DNA of 64,000 bases from Flavobacterium anseongense (GCF_021608185.1 NZ_JAKIHN010000007.1:124001-188000); one strand, 5' to 3'. Shown: positions 46,525-56,789, counted from the first letter of the stretch. The notes: generated by a model from the sequence alone, not told the origin. Numbers and translations are program-made.

Positions 46525-49500
46525 ATGAACATTATTACAACACGTTTTTTCCAGAAAAAAAATAAAGCAATCCATAGATTGTTATGTCTTTTTGCGTTGT
46601 TGCTAATGACTGTTCAGATCAGTTGGGGGCAGGCGCAGACTATAGGTAGTTTTCCTAGTATGGATGGTGGGATGGAGACTCAAGCAGCCGGTGGTTTGTC
46701 ATTATTGGCACTTCCAACAGCAACTACACAGACAGCATACACGGAAAATAATGCTAGTTCCGTTGGAGTAATTAATACAACAGGAGGACGTTCAGGACCT
46801 CAGTATTTATCTATTACCACAGGTTCTTCAGGTCATGGATTTTATACTCCTACTGCCTCACTTGCTCAGAATACTCAGTATGTTGTTCAGTATTATTTTA
46901 AATATGCAGGTTCAAGTAATAGAAGTTTTGTTGTTTCAGCAACTCCCAATGGGGGTACTAATTGGGGTACTGCAAGTACAGCTGCTAATGTAAATAGTAT
47001 AGCAGTTTGGACAAAACGTACTGAAGTTATTACTTCTGCAAACAATGCAGCAACTGGTTATGGAATAGTAAGATTTCAAGGAAGCGGAGGAGGAATTTCT
47101 GTTGCTTATGAAATAGATGATATTGTTGTTTATGCAGGTAGTGCTGCAGATACTGTTGTGCCTGCTGACCCAACAGTTGCAGGAACAACTATAGCCTCTG
47201 GTACTTCTTTAAATGTTAATTGGACTGGTTTGCTAAATGCAGGTGATGGTGGTGGTTACGTAATTGTTCGTAGTACTTCGGCAACTGCAGTCACTTTGAA
47301 TGTGAACGGTATTTATGGTGTTGGTAATACGACAGCTACAGGTGGAGGTACAGTAGTAGGAATAGTTCCGGGTGTTGCTGGAGCAAATACTTTTTTAGAT
47401 ACAGGGCTATCTAGCGGTGTAACATATTATTATACTATTTTTGCTGTAGACAAAGCATTTAATTATTGTACTATTCCTGCGACATGCAGTGGCAATACAG
47501 GTTTGACTCCACCAACACTTACTGCTGATACGACATTAAATAATGTTGATAATAATATAGACATTACTTTTACTAATGACGCAGCATGGTTTGCATTAGT
47601 TACTGCGGTTAAAATAGGTACTACAACTTTAACTGCAGGAACAGATTATGTTTTAACTGCGGGTAATTTACAATTGCTACCGTCAGGTTTAAATACTTTA
47701 TTAACTACTGCAGGTTCAAAAGCAGTATCTATTGTGGCAACGGGCTATTCGCCGGCTACTGTAACCCAACAGATTAATGCAGGTGCTGTAGTGGCAGCAA
47801 ATTCAACAGCAACTATAGGTTCAGCTTTAGCGCCGGGAACTACGCAAACCATTACAATTACTGCCAGAGACCAGTACAATAATTTAGTATCAGGATATAA
47901 TTTTGTATATGATGCAACTATTACAAATACTAATGCTACTACTGGAGAATCGTATACTATAGACGGGACTGCCAGAACTTCAACTGTAAATGATTTGTTT
48001 GTAACTACAGTTACCAATGCAAGTGGAGTTGCAACTTTTACTGTAACTCTTCCGGCTACCATTGATGTTAATGACGGCATTAGTGTTCAGGTGCAATTAG
48101 TGAATGGTACTTCTAATGTAGGTTCTGCATTTTCATACATACAATTGCCTTCTCAAACCATTACTTTTGGCGCATTATCAGCAGTTACTTATGGTGATGC
48201 TAATTTTAATTTAACGGCTACGGCGAGCTCAGGACTAACAGTTAGCTACTCCAGTTCTAATACAGCAGTAGCAACGGTTTCAGGTAATACAGTAACAATT
48301 GTAGCGCCTGGTACAACTAATATTACCGCTTCGCAGGCAGGAAATGGCAGCTGGGCTGCCGCTACACCGGTTGTTCAGGCTTTGACCGTAAATGTAAAAC
48401 CGCTAACCATTTCAAGTGCTGCAGCATCAAATAAAGTTTATGATGGCACAACAGCAGCGACCATCACGGGTTCACTTACAGGAATTATTAATGCCGATGT
48501 GGTTACTTTAACAGGAACGGGGACATTTGCAAGTGCTAATGTCGGAACCGGAATAGCAGTTACTTCAACCAGTACTTTGGGAGGAGCAAATGCTGCAAAA
48601 TATAGTTTGACACAACCAACCGGTTTAACAGCTAATATTACCAAAGCAAATCAAACCATCAATATTGTAGCCGCTTCTTTATTAAACTATGTTGGGTTTA
48701 CCGATTTTACGCCACCATTTGCATCTGCAACATCAGGAACAAACACAATTACTTTTACAAGTTCAAATCCTGCCGTTGCTACTATTGTTTCAAATAAGGT
48801 GCATTATGTTGGTATTGGTACGACTACTATTACGGCTTCACAAGCTGCAAGTACTAATTATAATGCAGCTACCGATGTAACCAGAACACTTACCGTTATT
48901 GAGTATCCTATAGCGGCATGGAATTTTTGGACGTCAAGCAGTGTTACACAGACCAATATTCAAGCCTATCTTTATGATGCTGGTTTAGACACGACTACTA
49001 ATAATACTGTACCTGCCGGAACTAATACAGCTTCTTCGTTGGCACCAAAGTATATAACACGAGGTTCAAGCGTAGCTGCCAGTGGAGGTACCAGTGCTTT
49101 TAGATCAACTGGTTTTCCATTCAATACACCTACCATTATTGCTCCTTCAGTCACATCCGGGAATAATCAATATTTTCAGGTTACACTTCAGGCAGCAAGT
49201 GCCGGAAAAACAGTTTCTATTTCTACCATTGATGCCCATTTTTATGATGCAACTAATGGTTTTAATACCGCTCCGGGTGTTATTTCCCAATTTGGGTACA
49301 GTTTAGACGGAGGAACTACTATTGTTCCAATAGGGTCCGCGGTCCAATCTACGTCATTAAGAATGGGACAGATAGATGTATCAGGCATTACAGCCTTGCA
49401 GGATGTTCCTTTTGGGACTACAATTACGTTGCGCTATTATGCAAGTGGATATGGATCTTCAGGTTCAGGTTGGGGCTTTGGTTCTCCAAACACAGCAACG

Positions 49501-51222
49501 GGAGCCGGGCTTCCACCAGGTGTAGCTGCTGCAGGTACTGATGGTTTGGTAATCGGAGGAGATGTATCTGATTCTACTACTTGGACTACAGGTTTAGTTT
49601 GGACTAACGGAACTCCATCTGCTACCAAGAACGCTATTATTTTAGGTGCTTATGATACTGCAACAAGTGGTGGCGGTTTTACAGCCAAAAAGCTAACAAT
49701 AAATGGTTCAGGTTCTTTAACTATTAGAGCAGGCGCTACCGTAACAGTACAAAATCAAATAATAAACAATGCAGGAGCCAATGCTATTATTATAGAAAAT
49801 ACAGGTAGTTTGGTTCAGGTTAATGATTATGCTGTTAATAAAGGCGTTATCAATTATAAGCGACAAACTAATGCCATAAGTAATTTTGATTATACTTATT
49901 GGTCTTCACCGGTAACAGGGTTTACTTTAGGTGGTGTTTCTCCAAATACGCAATACGACAAGTTTTATTCTTTTAATTCCACTACACAAGCCTGGAAACA
50001 GGAAACTACTGCAACGACAATGACTCCTGCTGTTGGTTATATAATTAGAGGACCACAGTTAAGTGCTTATATGGCTCCAAATCCACCGTCTTCGTATGAA
50101 GCTACTTTCGTTGGTGTACCAAATAATGGAAAATATCAGATTTCTGGAATTGTTGCTAATAAAGCTTACCTTATAGGAAATCCGTATCCATCTGCTTTAG
50201 ATGCAGATACTTTCATAGATGGGAATCTGAATGTTCTTGATGGAACCTTGTATTTCTGGACACATAATACACCTATAGCAGGTAATGTATATGATCAAGA
50301 TGATTATGCTTCATATAACCGTACGGGATCAACAGGTACAGCAGCTTTAAATCCGGGAGTTAGTAATTTTGCTCCTACGGGTAAAATTGGTTCAGGACAA
50401 GGATTCTTTGCTAATAGTAAAAATCCTGCTCTTTTAAATGGAGATACAACAATCGACTTTTCTAATTCGATGAGAGTAGGTGTGGGGGGAATTACAGGAG
50501 ATAATTCTCAATTTTTCAGAACAAACAACAGAACAAATACGTCTATTGAAAAGCACCGTATTTGGTTAAATTTAACAAGTCCTCAAGGAGCTTTCAAACA
50601 AACTTTAGTAGGTTATATAGAAGGAGCTACAAATGAGTATGAAGGTCTTTTTGACGGCGAAAATTTTAATGCGAATCAATATGTCAATTTTTATAGTATA
50701 AATCAAGGTAAGAATTTAACCATACAGGGTCGTGCATTACCATTTGACGAAAATGACCAAGTGCCATTAGGATTTAAAACAACTATTACCGGTCCTTTAA
50801 CGATAAGCATAGATAATACAGATGGTTTATTAGCTGATCAAAACGTTTATATCGAAGATTTACTGACCAATACAATTATAGACATAACAAACGGAGGTTA
50901 TACGTTTGATGCGGTACCGGGAATATATAATAACCGTTTTATTTTGAGATATACCAATGGTGCTTTAGGTGTAAACGATCCGTCATTAATTAAAAATAGT
51001 ATCACAGTTTACAAAAGTAATGGCATCATAAACATAAATTCGACTAATGAGCTAATAGCTAATGTCAAAGTTTATGATCTTCAGGGAAGGTTGATTACAG
51101 AACAAAAAGAGGTTAATGCAACATCAACGTCAATTAAGAATCTGAGAGCTTCACAGCAAGTTTTGATAGTTAAAGTAACGACACAAGACAATAAAGTAGT
51201 GACTAAAAAAGTGGTGAATTAG
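46525..51222 (+). CDS. Large T9SS type A surface protein with Ig-like and YDG/MBG domains
   Basis: This 1565-residue exported protein has a long signal (hydrophobic LLCLFALLLMTVQI, then QAQ). Beta-rich N-terminal modules follow. Bacterial Ig-like (Big_2) domains with VATVSGNTVTIVAPGTTNITASQAG lie in the middle. MBG/YDG-type modules (VYDGTTAATITGSLTGI) follow. A large region describes a polymer-like cell-surface domain, ending in a sorting domain (NDPSLIKNSITVYKSNG ... KVVTKKVVN). I chose ATG 46525; the longer frame starts with a TTG inside the operator at 46477. It shares an operator-like site with the divergent island. The ligand is unknown. Confidence 0.85.
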   Translation: MNIITTRFFQKKNKAIHRLLCLFALLLMTVQISWGQAQTIGSFPSMDGGMETQAAGGLSLLALPTATTQTAYTENNASSVGVINTTGGRSGPQYLSITTGSSGHGFYTPTASLAQNTQYVVQYYFKYAGSSNRSFVVSATPNGGTNWGTASTAANVNSIAVWTKRTEVITSANNAATGYGIVRFQGSGGGISVAYEIDDIVVYAGSAADTVVPADPTVAGTTIASGTSLNVNWTGLLNAGDGGGYVIVRSTSATAVTLNVNGIYGVGNTTATGGGTVVGIVPGVAGANTFLDTGLSSGVTYYYTIFAVDKAFNYCTIPATCSGNTGLTPPTLTADTTLNNVDNNIDITFTNDAAWFALVTAVKIGTTTLTAGTDYVLTAGNLQLLPSGLNTLLTTAGSKAVSIVATGYSPATVTQQINAGAVVAANSTATIGSALAPGTTQTITITARDQYNNLVSGYNFVYDATITNTNATTGESYTIDGTARTSTVNDLFVTTVTNASGVATFTVTLPATIDVNDGISVQVQLVNGTSNVGSAFSYIQLPSQTITFGALSAVTYGDANFNLTATASSGLTVSYSSSNTAVATVSGNTVTIVAPGTTNITASQAGNGSWAAATPVVQALTVNVKPLTISSAAASNKVYDGTTAATITGSLTGIINADVVTLTGTGTFASANVGTGIAVTSTSTLGGANAAKYSLTQPTGLTANITKANQTINIVAASLLNYVGFTDFTPPFASATSGTNTITFTSSNPAVATIVSNKVHYVGIGTTTITASQAASTNYNAATDVTRTLTVIEYPIAAWNFWTSSSVTQTNIQAYLYDAGLDTTTNNTVPAGTNTASSLAPKYITRGSSVAASGGTSAFRSTGFPFNTPTIIAPSVTSGNNQYFQVTLQAASAGKTVSISTIDAHFYDATNGFNTAPGVISQFGYSLDGGTTIVPIGSAVQSTSLRMGQIDVSGITALQDVPFGTTITLRYYASGYGSSGSGWGFGSPNTATGAGLPPGVAAAGTDGLVIGGDVSDSTTWTTGLVWTNGTPSATKNAIILGAYDTATSGGGFTAKKLTINGSGSLTIRAGATVTVQNQIINNAGANAIIIENTGSLVQVNDYAVNKGVINYKRQTNAISNFDYTYWSSPVTGFTLGGVSPNTQYDKFYSFNSTTQAWKQETTATTMTPAVGYIIRGPQLSAYMAPNPPSSYEATFVGVPNNGKYQISGIVANKAYLIGNPYPSALDADTFIDGNLNVLDGTLYFWTHNTPIAGNVYDQDDYASYNRTGSTGTAALNPGVSNFAPTGKIGSGQGFFANSKNPALLNGDTTIDFSNSMRVGVGGITGDNSQFFRTNNRTNTSIEKHRIWLNLTSPQGAFKQTLVGYIEGATNEYEGLFDGENFNANQYVNFYSINQGKNLTIQGRALPFDENDQVPLGFKTTITGPLTISIDNTDGLLADQNVYIEDLLTNTIIDITNGGYTFDAVPGIYNNRFILRYTNGALGVNDPSLIKNSITVYKSNGIININSTNELIANVKVYDLQGRLITEQKEVNATSTSIKNLRASQQVLIVKVTTQDNKVVTKKVVN

Positions 51223-51274
51223 TAAATATATAGAGTAAAAGATTTCATTTTCAAGATTATTTTTTTTTCAGCAG

Positions 51275-51309
51275 CCCAGTTTCAATTATTTTTGAAGCTG
51301 GGTTTTTTT
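51275..51309 (+). terminator. Terminator after the 1565-residue gene
   Basis: CCCAG-TTTCAA and TTGAAG-CTGGG form the stem (51275-51302), followed by a seven-T run. Confidence 0.85.
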
Positions 51310-51388
51310 AGTTTGAAAATACTCTTTTTGTTTATCAATTTAAGTTAAATAGAATAACTTTGAATACTAAGAATTCCGTTACCATCTT

Positions 51389-51418
51389 TTGCATTCTTTT
51401 TATTTAGAACTATCTTTG
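51389..51418 (+). promoter_or_regulatory. Promoter of ettA
   Basis: TTG (51389-51391), a 19-base spacer and TATCTTTG (51411-51418) match the consensus. The leader of about 100 bases is filled by the octamer array. A second TAACTTTG lies at 51355-51362. Confidence 0.7.
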
Positions 51419-51450
51419 CTGTCATTATTTTTTTTTAAACAAAAAACAAA

Positions 51451-51520
51451 AATCTAATAATCCAAAAATCTAACAAGCTAATAATCTAACAAGCTAATAA
51501 TCTAACAATCTAATAATCTA
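51451..51520 (+). repeat. CTAACAAG/CTAATAAT octamer array before ettA
   Basis: About eight octamers alternate between CTAACAAG/CTAACAAT and CTAATAAT, with slightly degenerate copies at the left. The array ends three bases before the ATG at 51524. Orientation and position equal those at 135-186. Confidence 0.9.
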
Positions 51521-51523
51521 AAT

Positions 51524-53218
51524 ATGTCAGACGATAAGAAAGTAATTTTCTCAATGCAACGATTGAGTAAATCCTACCAAGGAAGCGATAAACAAGTATT
51601 AAAAAACATCTATTTAAGTTTCTTCTATGGAGCAAAAATCGGGATACTTGGACTTAACGGTTCAGGAAAATCTTCGCTTTTGAAGATTATTGCCGGAGTG
51701 GATAAAAACTACCAAGGCGATGTGGTTTTTCAACCGGGATATACTGTTGGGTATTTAGAGCAGGAACCAAAATTGGATGAAACCAAAACAGTTATCGAAA
51801 TCGTGAAAGAAGGAGTAGCCGAAACGGTTGCTGTTCTTGATGAATTCAACAAAATTAATGATATGTTCGGTTTGCCCGAAGTCTATGAAGATGCCGACAA
51901 AATGGACAAGTTAATGGAACGTCAGGCTTTGTTGCAGGATAAAATTGATGCTTCCGGTGCATGGGAATTAGATACCAAACTGGAAATCGCTATGGATGCT
52001 TTGCGTACACCTGAAGGCGATACACCAATCAAACATTTATCAGGGGGAGAACGTCGCCGCGTAGCTTTATGTCGTTTGCTATTACAGCAACCAGATGTAT
52101 TACTATTAGATGAGCCAACCAACCACTTAGATGCCGAAAGTGTACTTTGGTTAGAGCAACATTTGGCACAATATGCCGGAACCGTAATTGCCGTAACCCA
52201 CGACAGATACTTCTTAGATAATGTTGCAGGTTGGATTTTGGAATTAGACAGAGGAGAAGGCATTCCATGGAAAGGAAACTATTCTTCCTGGCTTGACCAA
52301 AAATCTAAACGTATGGAGCAAGAAGAAAAAGTGGCTTCCAAACGCAGAAAAACGTTAGAGCGCGAGTTGGATTGGGTTAGACAAGGTGCAAAAGGGCGTC
52401 AGACCAAACAAAAAGCGCGTTTGCAGAACTACGACAAACTCTTAAACGAAGACCAAAAAGAACTTGACGAAAAATTAGAAATCTACATTCCGAATGGACC
52501 AAGATTGGGAACAAATGTTATTGAAGCTAAAAATGTAGCCAAAGCTTTTGGTGAAAAATTATTATACGATAACTTAAACTTCACTTTACCACAAGCTGGA
52601 ATTGTCGGTATCATCGGGCCAAATGGCGCCGGTAAATCAACAATCTTCCGAATGATAATGGGAGAAGAAAAAACAGATGCAGGAGAATTCAGTGTTGGTG
52701 ATACAGTAAAGATTGCCTACGTTGACCAATCGCATTCCAACATCGATCCAAATAAATCAATTTGGGAAAATTTCTGTGACGGACAGGAATTAATTATGAT
52801 GGGCGGAAGACAGGTAAACTCAAGAGCATATTTATCCCGATTTAACTTTGGTGGAAGTGATCAAAACAAAAAAGTGGCAACACTTTCAGGTGGTGAACGT
52901 AACCGTTTGCATTTGGCCATGACATTAAAGGAAGAAGGAAACGTATTGTTACTCGATGAGCCAACAAATGATTTAGATATTAACACACTTCGTGCTTTGG
53001 AAGAAGGTTTGGAAAACTTTGCCGGCTGTGCCGTAGTAATTAGTCACGACAGATGGTTTTTGGACAGAATTTGCACACACATTTTAGCATTCGAAGGCAA
53101 TTCGGAAGTCTATTATTTTGAAGGCGGATTTTCTGAATACGAAGAAAACAAAAAGAAACGTTTGGGTGTTGATGTTACTCCAAAAAGAATTAAATACCGC
53201 AAATTGATTAGAAATTAA
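51524..53218 (+). CDS. ettA: Energy-dependent translational throttle protein EttA
   Basis: This ABC-F protein binds the ribosomal E site and gates initiation according to ATP level. The 564-residue protein has two ABC domains. Walker A GLNGSGKSS lies at residues 43-51 and GPNGAGKST in the second half. Signatures LSGGERRRVAL and LSGGERNRLHLA are each followed by Walker B LLLDEPTNHLD or LLLDEPTNDLD. The linker between domains is rich in Arg/Lys (RRKTLERELDWVRQGAKGRQTKQKARL), as expected for ribosome contact. It has no membrane helices, so it is not a transporter. It has its own promoter and an octamer-array leader. Confidence 0.95.
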   Translation: MSDDKKVIFSMQRLSKSYQGSDKQVLKNIYLSFFYGAKIGILGLNGSGKSSLLKIIAGVDKNYQGDVVFQPGYTVGYLEQEPKLDETKTVIEIVKEGVAETVAVLDEFNKINDMFGLPEVYEDADKMDKLMERQALLQDKIDASGAWELDTKLEIAMDALRTPEGDTPIKHLSGGERRRVALCRLLLQQPDVLLLDEPTNHLDAESVLWLEQHLAQYAGTVIAVTHDRYFLDNVAGWILELDRGEGIPWKGNYSSWLDQKSKRMEQEEKVASKRRKTLERELDWVRQGAKGRQTKQKARLQNYDKLLNEDQKELDEKLEIYIPNGPRLGTNVIEAKNVAKAFGEKLLYDNLNFTLPQAGIVGIIGPNGAGKSTIFRMIMGEEKTDAGEFSVGDTVKIAYVDQSHSNIDPNKSIWENFCDGQELIMMGGRQVNSRAYLSRFNFGGSDQNKKVATLSGGERNRLHLAMTLKEEGNVLLLDEPTNDLDINTLRALEEGLENFAGCAVVISHDRWFLDRICTHILAFEGNSEVYYFEGGFSEYEENKKKRLGVDVTPKRIKYRKLIRN

Positions 53219-53230
53219 TCTGATACAAAT

Positions 53231-53259
53231 AAAATCCCGAGCAATCGGGATTTTTTTTT
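53231..53259 (+). terminator. Terminator after ettA
   Basis: AAAATCCCGA and TCGGGATTTT enclose a four-base loop, followed by a T-run. Confidence 0.92.
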
Positions 53260-53271
53260 GAATAAAAATTT

Positions 53272-53279
53272 TATATTTG
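53272..53279 (+). promoter_or_regulatory. TATATTTG -7 box for the hybrid kinase
   Basis: Exact TAnnTTTG match 17 bases before ATG 53297. It falls inside the longer TTG-started frame, which supports the shorter gene. Confidence 0.5.
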
Positions 53280-53296
53280 AACACAGAACCAACCCT

Positions 53297-55498
53297 ATGA
53301 TTAAAGCCAAATCCACCAGTTTACTCGTGTTTTTACTTTTCTGCTTTGCCAATTCGGTAGCGCAAGATTATAAAAACGAGAAAGCTGAAATAGAAAAATT
53401 GCTCAATCAGGCTGTTACCGATTTTAATGATGCACAGTATGACAAAGCATTAGAATCTTCAAAACAGGCTTTGATCAATTCTTTTGGCATAAATGATCCT
53501 TCTTATATAGCGCAATCCTACAATACCATTGGTGTTATTTACAACGAATGTTCCGATTCCAAAAAGGCGATTGACTTTTATGAAAAAGCACTTTCCTATG
53601 CTAAAAAAACAAACAAGGACAAACTCTACAATTGGATTTACGGAAACTTAGGCAGCGTTTATTATTACAACCAAATCGACGTTCACAAAGGAATCAATTA
53701 TTATAAAAAAGCATTGTATTATGCTGAAAAAATAAATGATACCATCGATATCAAGAATACTAAAATGAACATTGTCAGCGCTTACTTTGCGATTGATAAA
53801 TATGATGAAGGAAATCTGTATCTAAAAGACATTCAGGAAAATGTGCAAAAGTACGGCGACCAGGAAATGAATATGAGGTTGAGTTCACTGCTCGGAATTT
53901 ACGCCACATCTCATAATAAAAAGGCTGAAGCTGAAAAACATTATGCTAAAGCAATGGAATTGGCCAAAGAAATTCAATACGATTCCTACTTAATCAGTAT
54001 TTATGAAAATCTGGTTCGTCATTATAAGCATTTCAAAGAACCACAAAAAGCACTCGAGTATAAAGCTAAATTAGATTCACTAAGCAAAGTTGTTTTTTCA
54101 GAAGACAAACTTGATAAACTCCAAAAAGCCGCCGTACAAATCGAGTTAGACGAATACAAAAATCAATTAGAACGAATCGAACAGGTAAATGAGCAACATC
54201 AAAAAAGAATAAAAGAATCAAGACTGGTTGTTGTAATGTTCATAGTCATCATGATAATTTTATTATTGTTGTTACTGACTTTGTATAAAAACATAAAACT
54301 AAGAGAAAAAGCCAATATCGAATTACAAAAGGCAAATGAAGCACTTGTTTTAGCAAAAGAAGCAGCCGAAGAAGCATCGCAACTCAAATCACAGTTCGTT
54401 TCCACAATCACTCACGAATTAAGAACGCCTTTATACGGAGTTATTGGAATTACCAATATTATTCTGGATGAACATAAAGAATTAGGAAACAGTCCACACC
54501 TAAAATCCTTAAAGTTCTCAGCCAAATACCTGCTTTCTTTGGTGAATGATATTCTTCAGATTAATAAAATAGAGGAAAAGCGCATCGTGTTGGAAAGCTT
54601 GATTTTTAACTTAACAGATGAAATCACTTTGATTAAAAATTCGGTCGAATATATAGCCGATAAAAACAACAACGTATTTACAGTTGAAATTGATACTGCC
54701 ATTCCCGAATTTTTAATTGGAGATAAACTTCGACTGTCACAAATCATAATGAACTTGGTAAGCAATGCCTTGAAGTTTACCAAAAACGGTGAAGTCGCTG
54801 TCATAGCCGATTTGAAAAAAGTAGAAGACAAATTCTATTACATCGAATTCAAAGTTAAAGATACCGGAATCGGAATTGCCAAAGAAGACCAAACAAAAAT
54901 CTTCGATAAATTTGTACAGATAGAGCGAAAAGAAGAAGATTATCAAGGTACAGGTTTGGGATTGTCAATCGTTTCCAGCCTGGTGAAATTATTCAACAGC
55001 GAAGTGCATTTAGAAAGCGAAGAAAATGTAGGAACCACTTTTTCATTCACCATCGGATTTGAATTTGATGAAGAAAAATCAAAAGAAATTATCAATAATA
55101 TAGAGGTTGATTTATCGACCAGCCATTTATACAATATTTTGGTTGTAGAAGACAATAAAATAAATCAAGTTGTAACCAAAAAAATCATTCAGGGCAGCAA
55201 TATGAGTTGTACCATTGTTGATGATGGTTATGCTGCTCTAGTGGCGTTAGACCGTGAATCGTTTGATTTAATATTGATGGATATCAATATGCCTTTAATA
55301 AATGGTTTTGATACCACGCGAAAAATCAGAGAAAAAGGAATTACTATTCCGGTTATTGCACTAACTGCTTTCGACAAACAGGAAGTTGTTGAGCAGGCTA
55401 TTTCTGCCGGTATGAACGATATTATGGTGAAACCTTTTGAGCCTTCAAAGTTATTTCACGTAATTCACAATCAAATTAAAAATGAAAACGCCGGTTAA
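53297..55498 (+). CDS. TPR-sensor hybrid histidine kinase with receiver domain
   Basis: This 733-residue membrane sensor has a signal ending NSVAQ. A periplasmic TPR array (about residues 30-265) is followed by a coiled coil, then one transmembrane helix (about 310-331). The HisKA domain has phosphoacceptor His373 in THELRTP. The HATPase domain shows NLVSNALKFTKNG, DTGIGIAKED and GTGLGLSIV. A C-terminal receiver has Asp662 in LILMDINMP. It has no DNA-binding output domain, so the phosphoryl group must pass to a separate regulator. I chose ATG 53297 over a TTG at 53258 because of the promoter box. Its stop overlaps the convergent helicase gene's stop. Confidence 0.92.
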   Translation: MIKAKSTSLLVFLLFCFANSVAQDYKNEKAEIEKLLNQAVTDFNDAQYDKALESSKQALINSFGINDPSYIAQSYNTIGVIYNECSDSKKAIDFYEKALSYAKKTNKDKLYNWIYGNLGSVYYYNQIDVHKGINYYKKALYYAEKINDTIDIKNTKMNIVSAYFAIDKYDEGNLYLKDIQENVQKYGDQEMNMRLSSLLGIYATSHNKKAEAEKHYAKAMELAKEIQYDSYLISIYENLVRHYKHFKEPQKALEYKAKLDSLSKVVFSEDKLDKLQKAAVQIELDEYKNQLERIEQVNEQHQKRIKESRLVVVMFIVIMIILLLLLLTLYKNIKLREKANIELQKANEALVLAKEAAEEASQLKSQFVSTITHELRTPLYGVIGITNIILDEHKELGNSPHLKSLKFSAKYLLSLVNDILQINKIEEKRIVLESLIFNLTDEITLIKNSVEYIADKNNNVFTVEIDTAIPEFLIGDKLRLSQIIMNLVSNALKFTKNGEVAVIADLKKVEDKFYYIEFKVKDTGIGIAKEDQTKIFDKFVQIERKEEDYQGTGLGLSIVSSLVKLFNSEVHLESEENVGTTFSFTIGFEFDEEKSKEIINNIEVDLSTSHLYNILVVEDNKINQVVTKKIIQGSNMSCTIVDDGYAALVALDRESFDLILMDINMPLINGFDTTRKIREKGITIPVIALTAFDKQEVVEQAISAGMNDIMVKPFEPSKLFHVIHNQIKNENAG

Positions 55499-55512
55499 TA
55501 CCAGCGTTTTTT
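55485..55512. terminator. Bidirectional terminator containing both stop codons
   Basis: AAAACGCCGG and CCAGCGTTTT pair with one mismatch. The loop holds TTAA (55495-55498), whose two strands give the stops of the kinase and helicase genes. Confidence 0.8.
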
Positions 55513-56751
55513 ATTCTTTTTAGAAGCTTCCGATTTTCTCGAATTATTTCCTTTTCCTTCAGGTTTCTTTTTGTTTCTCAAATCGGGTTTTGCATCCGGA
55601 TTCGGAACTTCATCTTTCCAGGGATACGGATGGTCTTTGATGGTTTTTACATTTACTTTTATCAATTTCTGAATGTCTTTCCAGTACGGTTCTTCGTCTT
55701 TACTACAGAAAGAAATCGATATTCCGCCATTTCCGGCACGACCGGTTCTACCAATTCGGTGAACATAAGTTTCGGGAATATTAGGCAAATCAAAATTGAT
55801 TACATACGGTAAACTTTCAATATCAATTCCACGCGCAGCAATATCGGTAGCAACCAAAACCGAGATTTCTTTGTTCTTGAAATGATCCAAAACACGCTGT
55901 CTAGCTGTTTGCGATTTGTCGCCATGAATAGCTTCCGAATTAACGCCATGCTTCTTCAAAGCTTTAACAACATTGTCAGCACCATGTTTGGTACGAACAA
56001 AAACTAAAACATTACTTAGGTTTTCATTACGTATCAAATGATATAACAAAGCACGCTTATCTGTTTTATCTACAAAATAGATTTGCTGTTCAATAATTTC
56101 AGCCGTAGAAGAAACCGGAGTAACCGAAACATATTCGGGTTTATTCAAAAATGTGTCAGCTAATTCACGAATCGCCATTGGCATCGTTGCCGAAAACAAT
56201 AGAGTCTGTCTGTTGGTTGGAACCAATTTCACAATTTTTCTAACATCGTTAATAAAACCCATATCGAGCATTAAATCAGATTCATCCAAAACCAAAAAGT
56301 GTAAATGATCAAAATCAATAAAACCTTGTTTGTGCAAATCCAATAATCTTCCCGGAGTGGCAATCAAAATGTCAACGCCTTTCTTTAACTGGTCAACTTG
56401 TGGCACTTGAGAAACGCCGCCAAAAACGGTTAGCTGTCTCAGGTTAGTGTATTTTCCATAAGTGTCAAAACTTTCGCCAATTTGTACAGCCAACTCACGT
56501 GTTGGTGTAACTACAAGACAACGAATTTGTTTTGTCTTTTTGGATGAACCTACTATTCTGTGAAGGTTGTGTATGATTGGAATAGCAAAAGCTGCCGTTT
56601 TTCCGGTTCCGGTTTGAGCGCAGCCAACTAAATCTTTTCCTGCTAAAATAAATGGAATAGCCTTTTCCTGAATAGGCGTTGGGCTGGTGTATCCTTCTTC
56701 AAAGACTGCTCTCTGAATACTATTGGATAATGATAAATCTTCGAATAACAT
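55495..56751 (-). CDS. DEAD-box RNA helicase, RhlE-like, with DESD motif II
   Basis: This 418-residue ATP-dependent RNA helicase has the Q motif region TPIQEKAIP and motif I AQTGTGKT (residues 45-52). PTRELAVQ, GG and TPGR follow, then motif II DESD at 156-159. Motif III SAT and motif VI HRIGRTGRAG come next, with a basic C-terminal tail ending NKKRWY. The usual motif II alanine is serine, and the following R is L (DESDLMLDMGF). RhlE-like helicases act in RNA decay and ribosome maturation. It is monocistronic, starting at ATG 56751. Confidence 0.93.
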   Translation of the reverse strand: MLFEDLSLSNSIQRAVFEEGYTSPTPIQEKAIPFILAGKDLVGCAQTGTGKTAAFAIPIIHNLHRIVGSSKKTKQIRCLVVTPTRELAVQIGESFDTYGKYTNLRQLTVFGGVSQVPQVDQLKKGVDILIATPGRLLDLHKQGFIDFDHLHFLVLDESDLMLDMGFINDVRKIVKLVPTNRQTLLFSATMPMAIRELADTFLNKPEYVSVTPVSSTAEIIEQQIYFVDKTDKRALLYHLIRNENLSNVLVFVRTKHGADNVVKALKKHGVNSEAIHGDKSQTARQRVLDHFKNKEISVLVATDIAARGIDIESLPYVINFDLPNIPETYVHRIGRTGRAGNGGISISFCSKDEEPYWKDIQKLIKVNVKTIKDHPYPWKDEVPNPDAKPDLRNKKKPEGKGNNSRKSEASKKNKKRWY

Positions 56752-56789
56752 ATAAAATACTTACTGTTAAGTAGTAAGTCAGCGCAAAG

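Noticed and set aside
47745..49628. Open frames opposite the 1565-residue gene
   Set aside because: They reflect the repetitive Thr/Ala/Val codons of the surface protein and have no independent support.
53258..53296. Longer start for the hybrid kinase
   Set aside because: It uses a TTG in the ettA terminator tail and covers the TATATTTG box.
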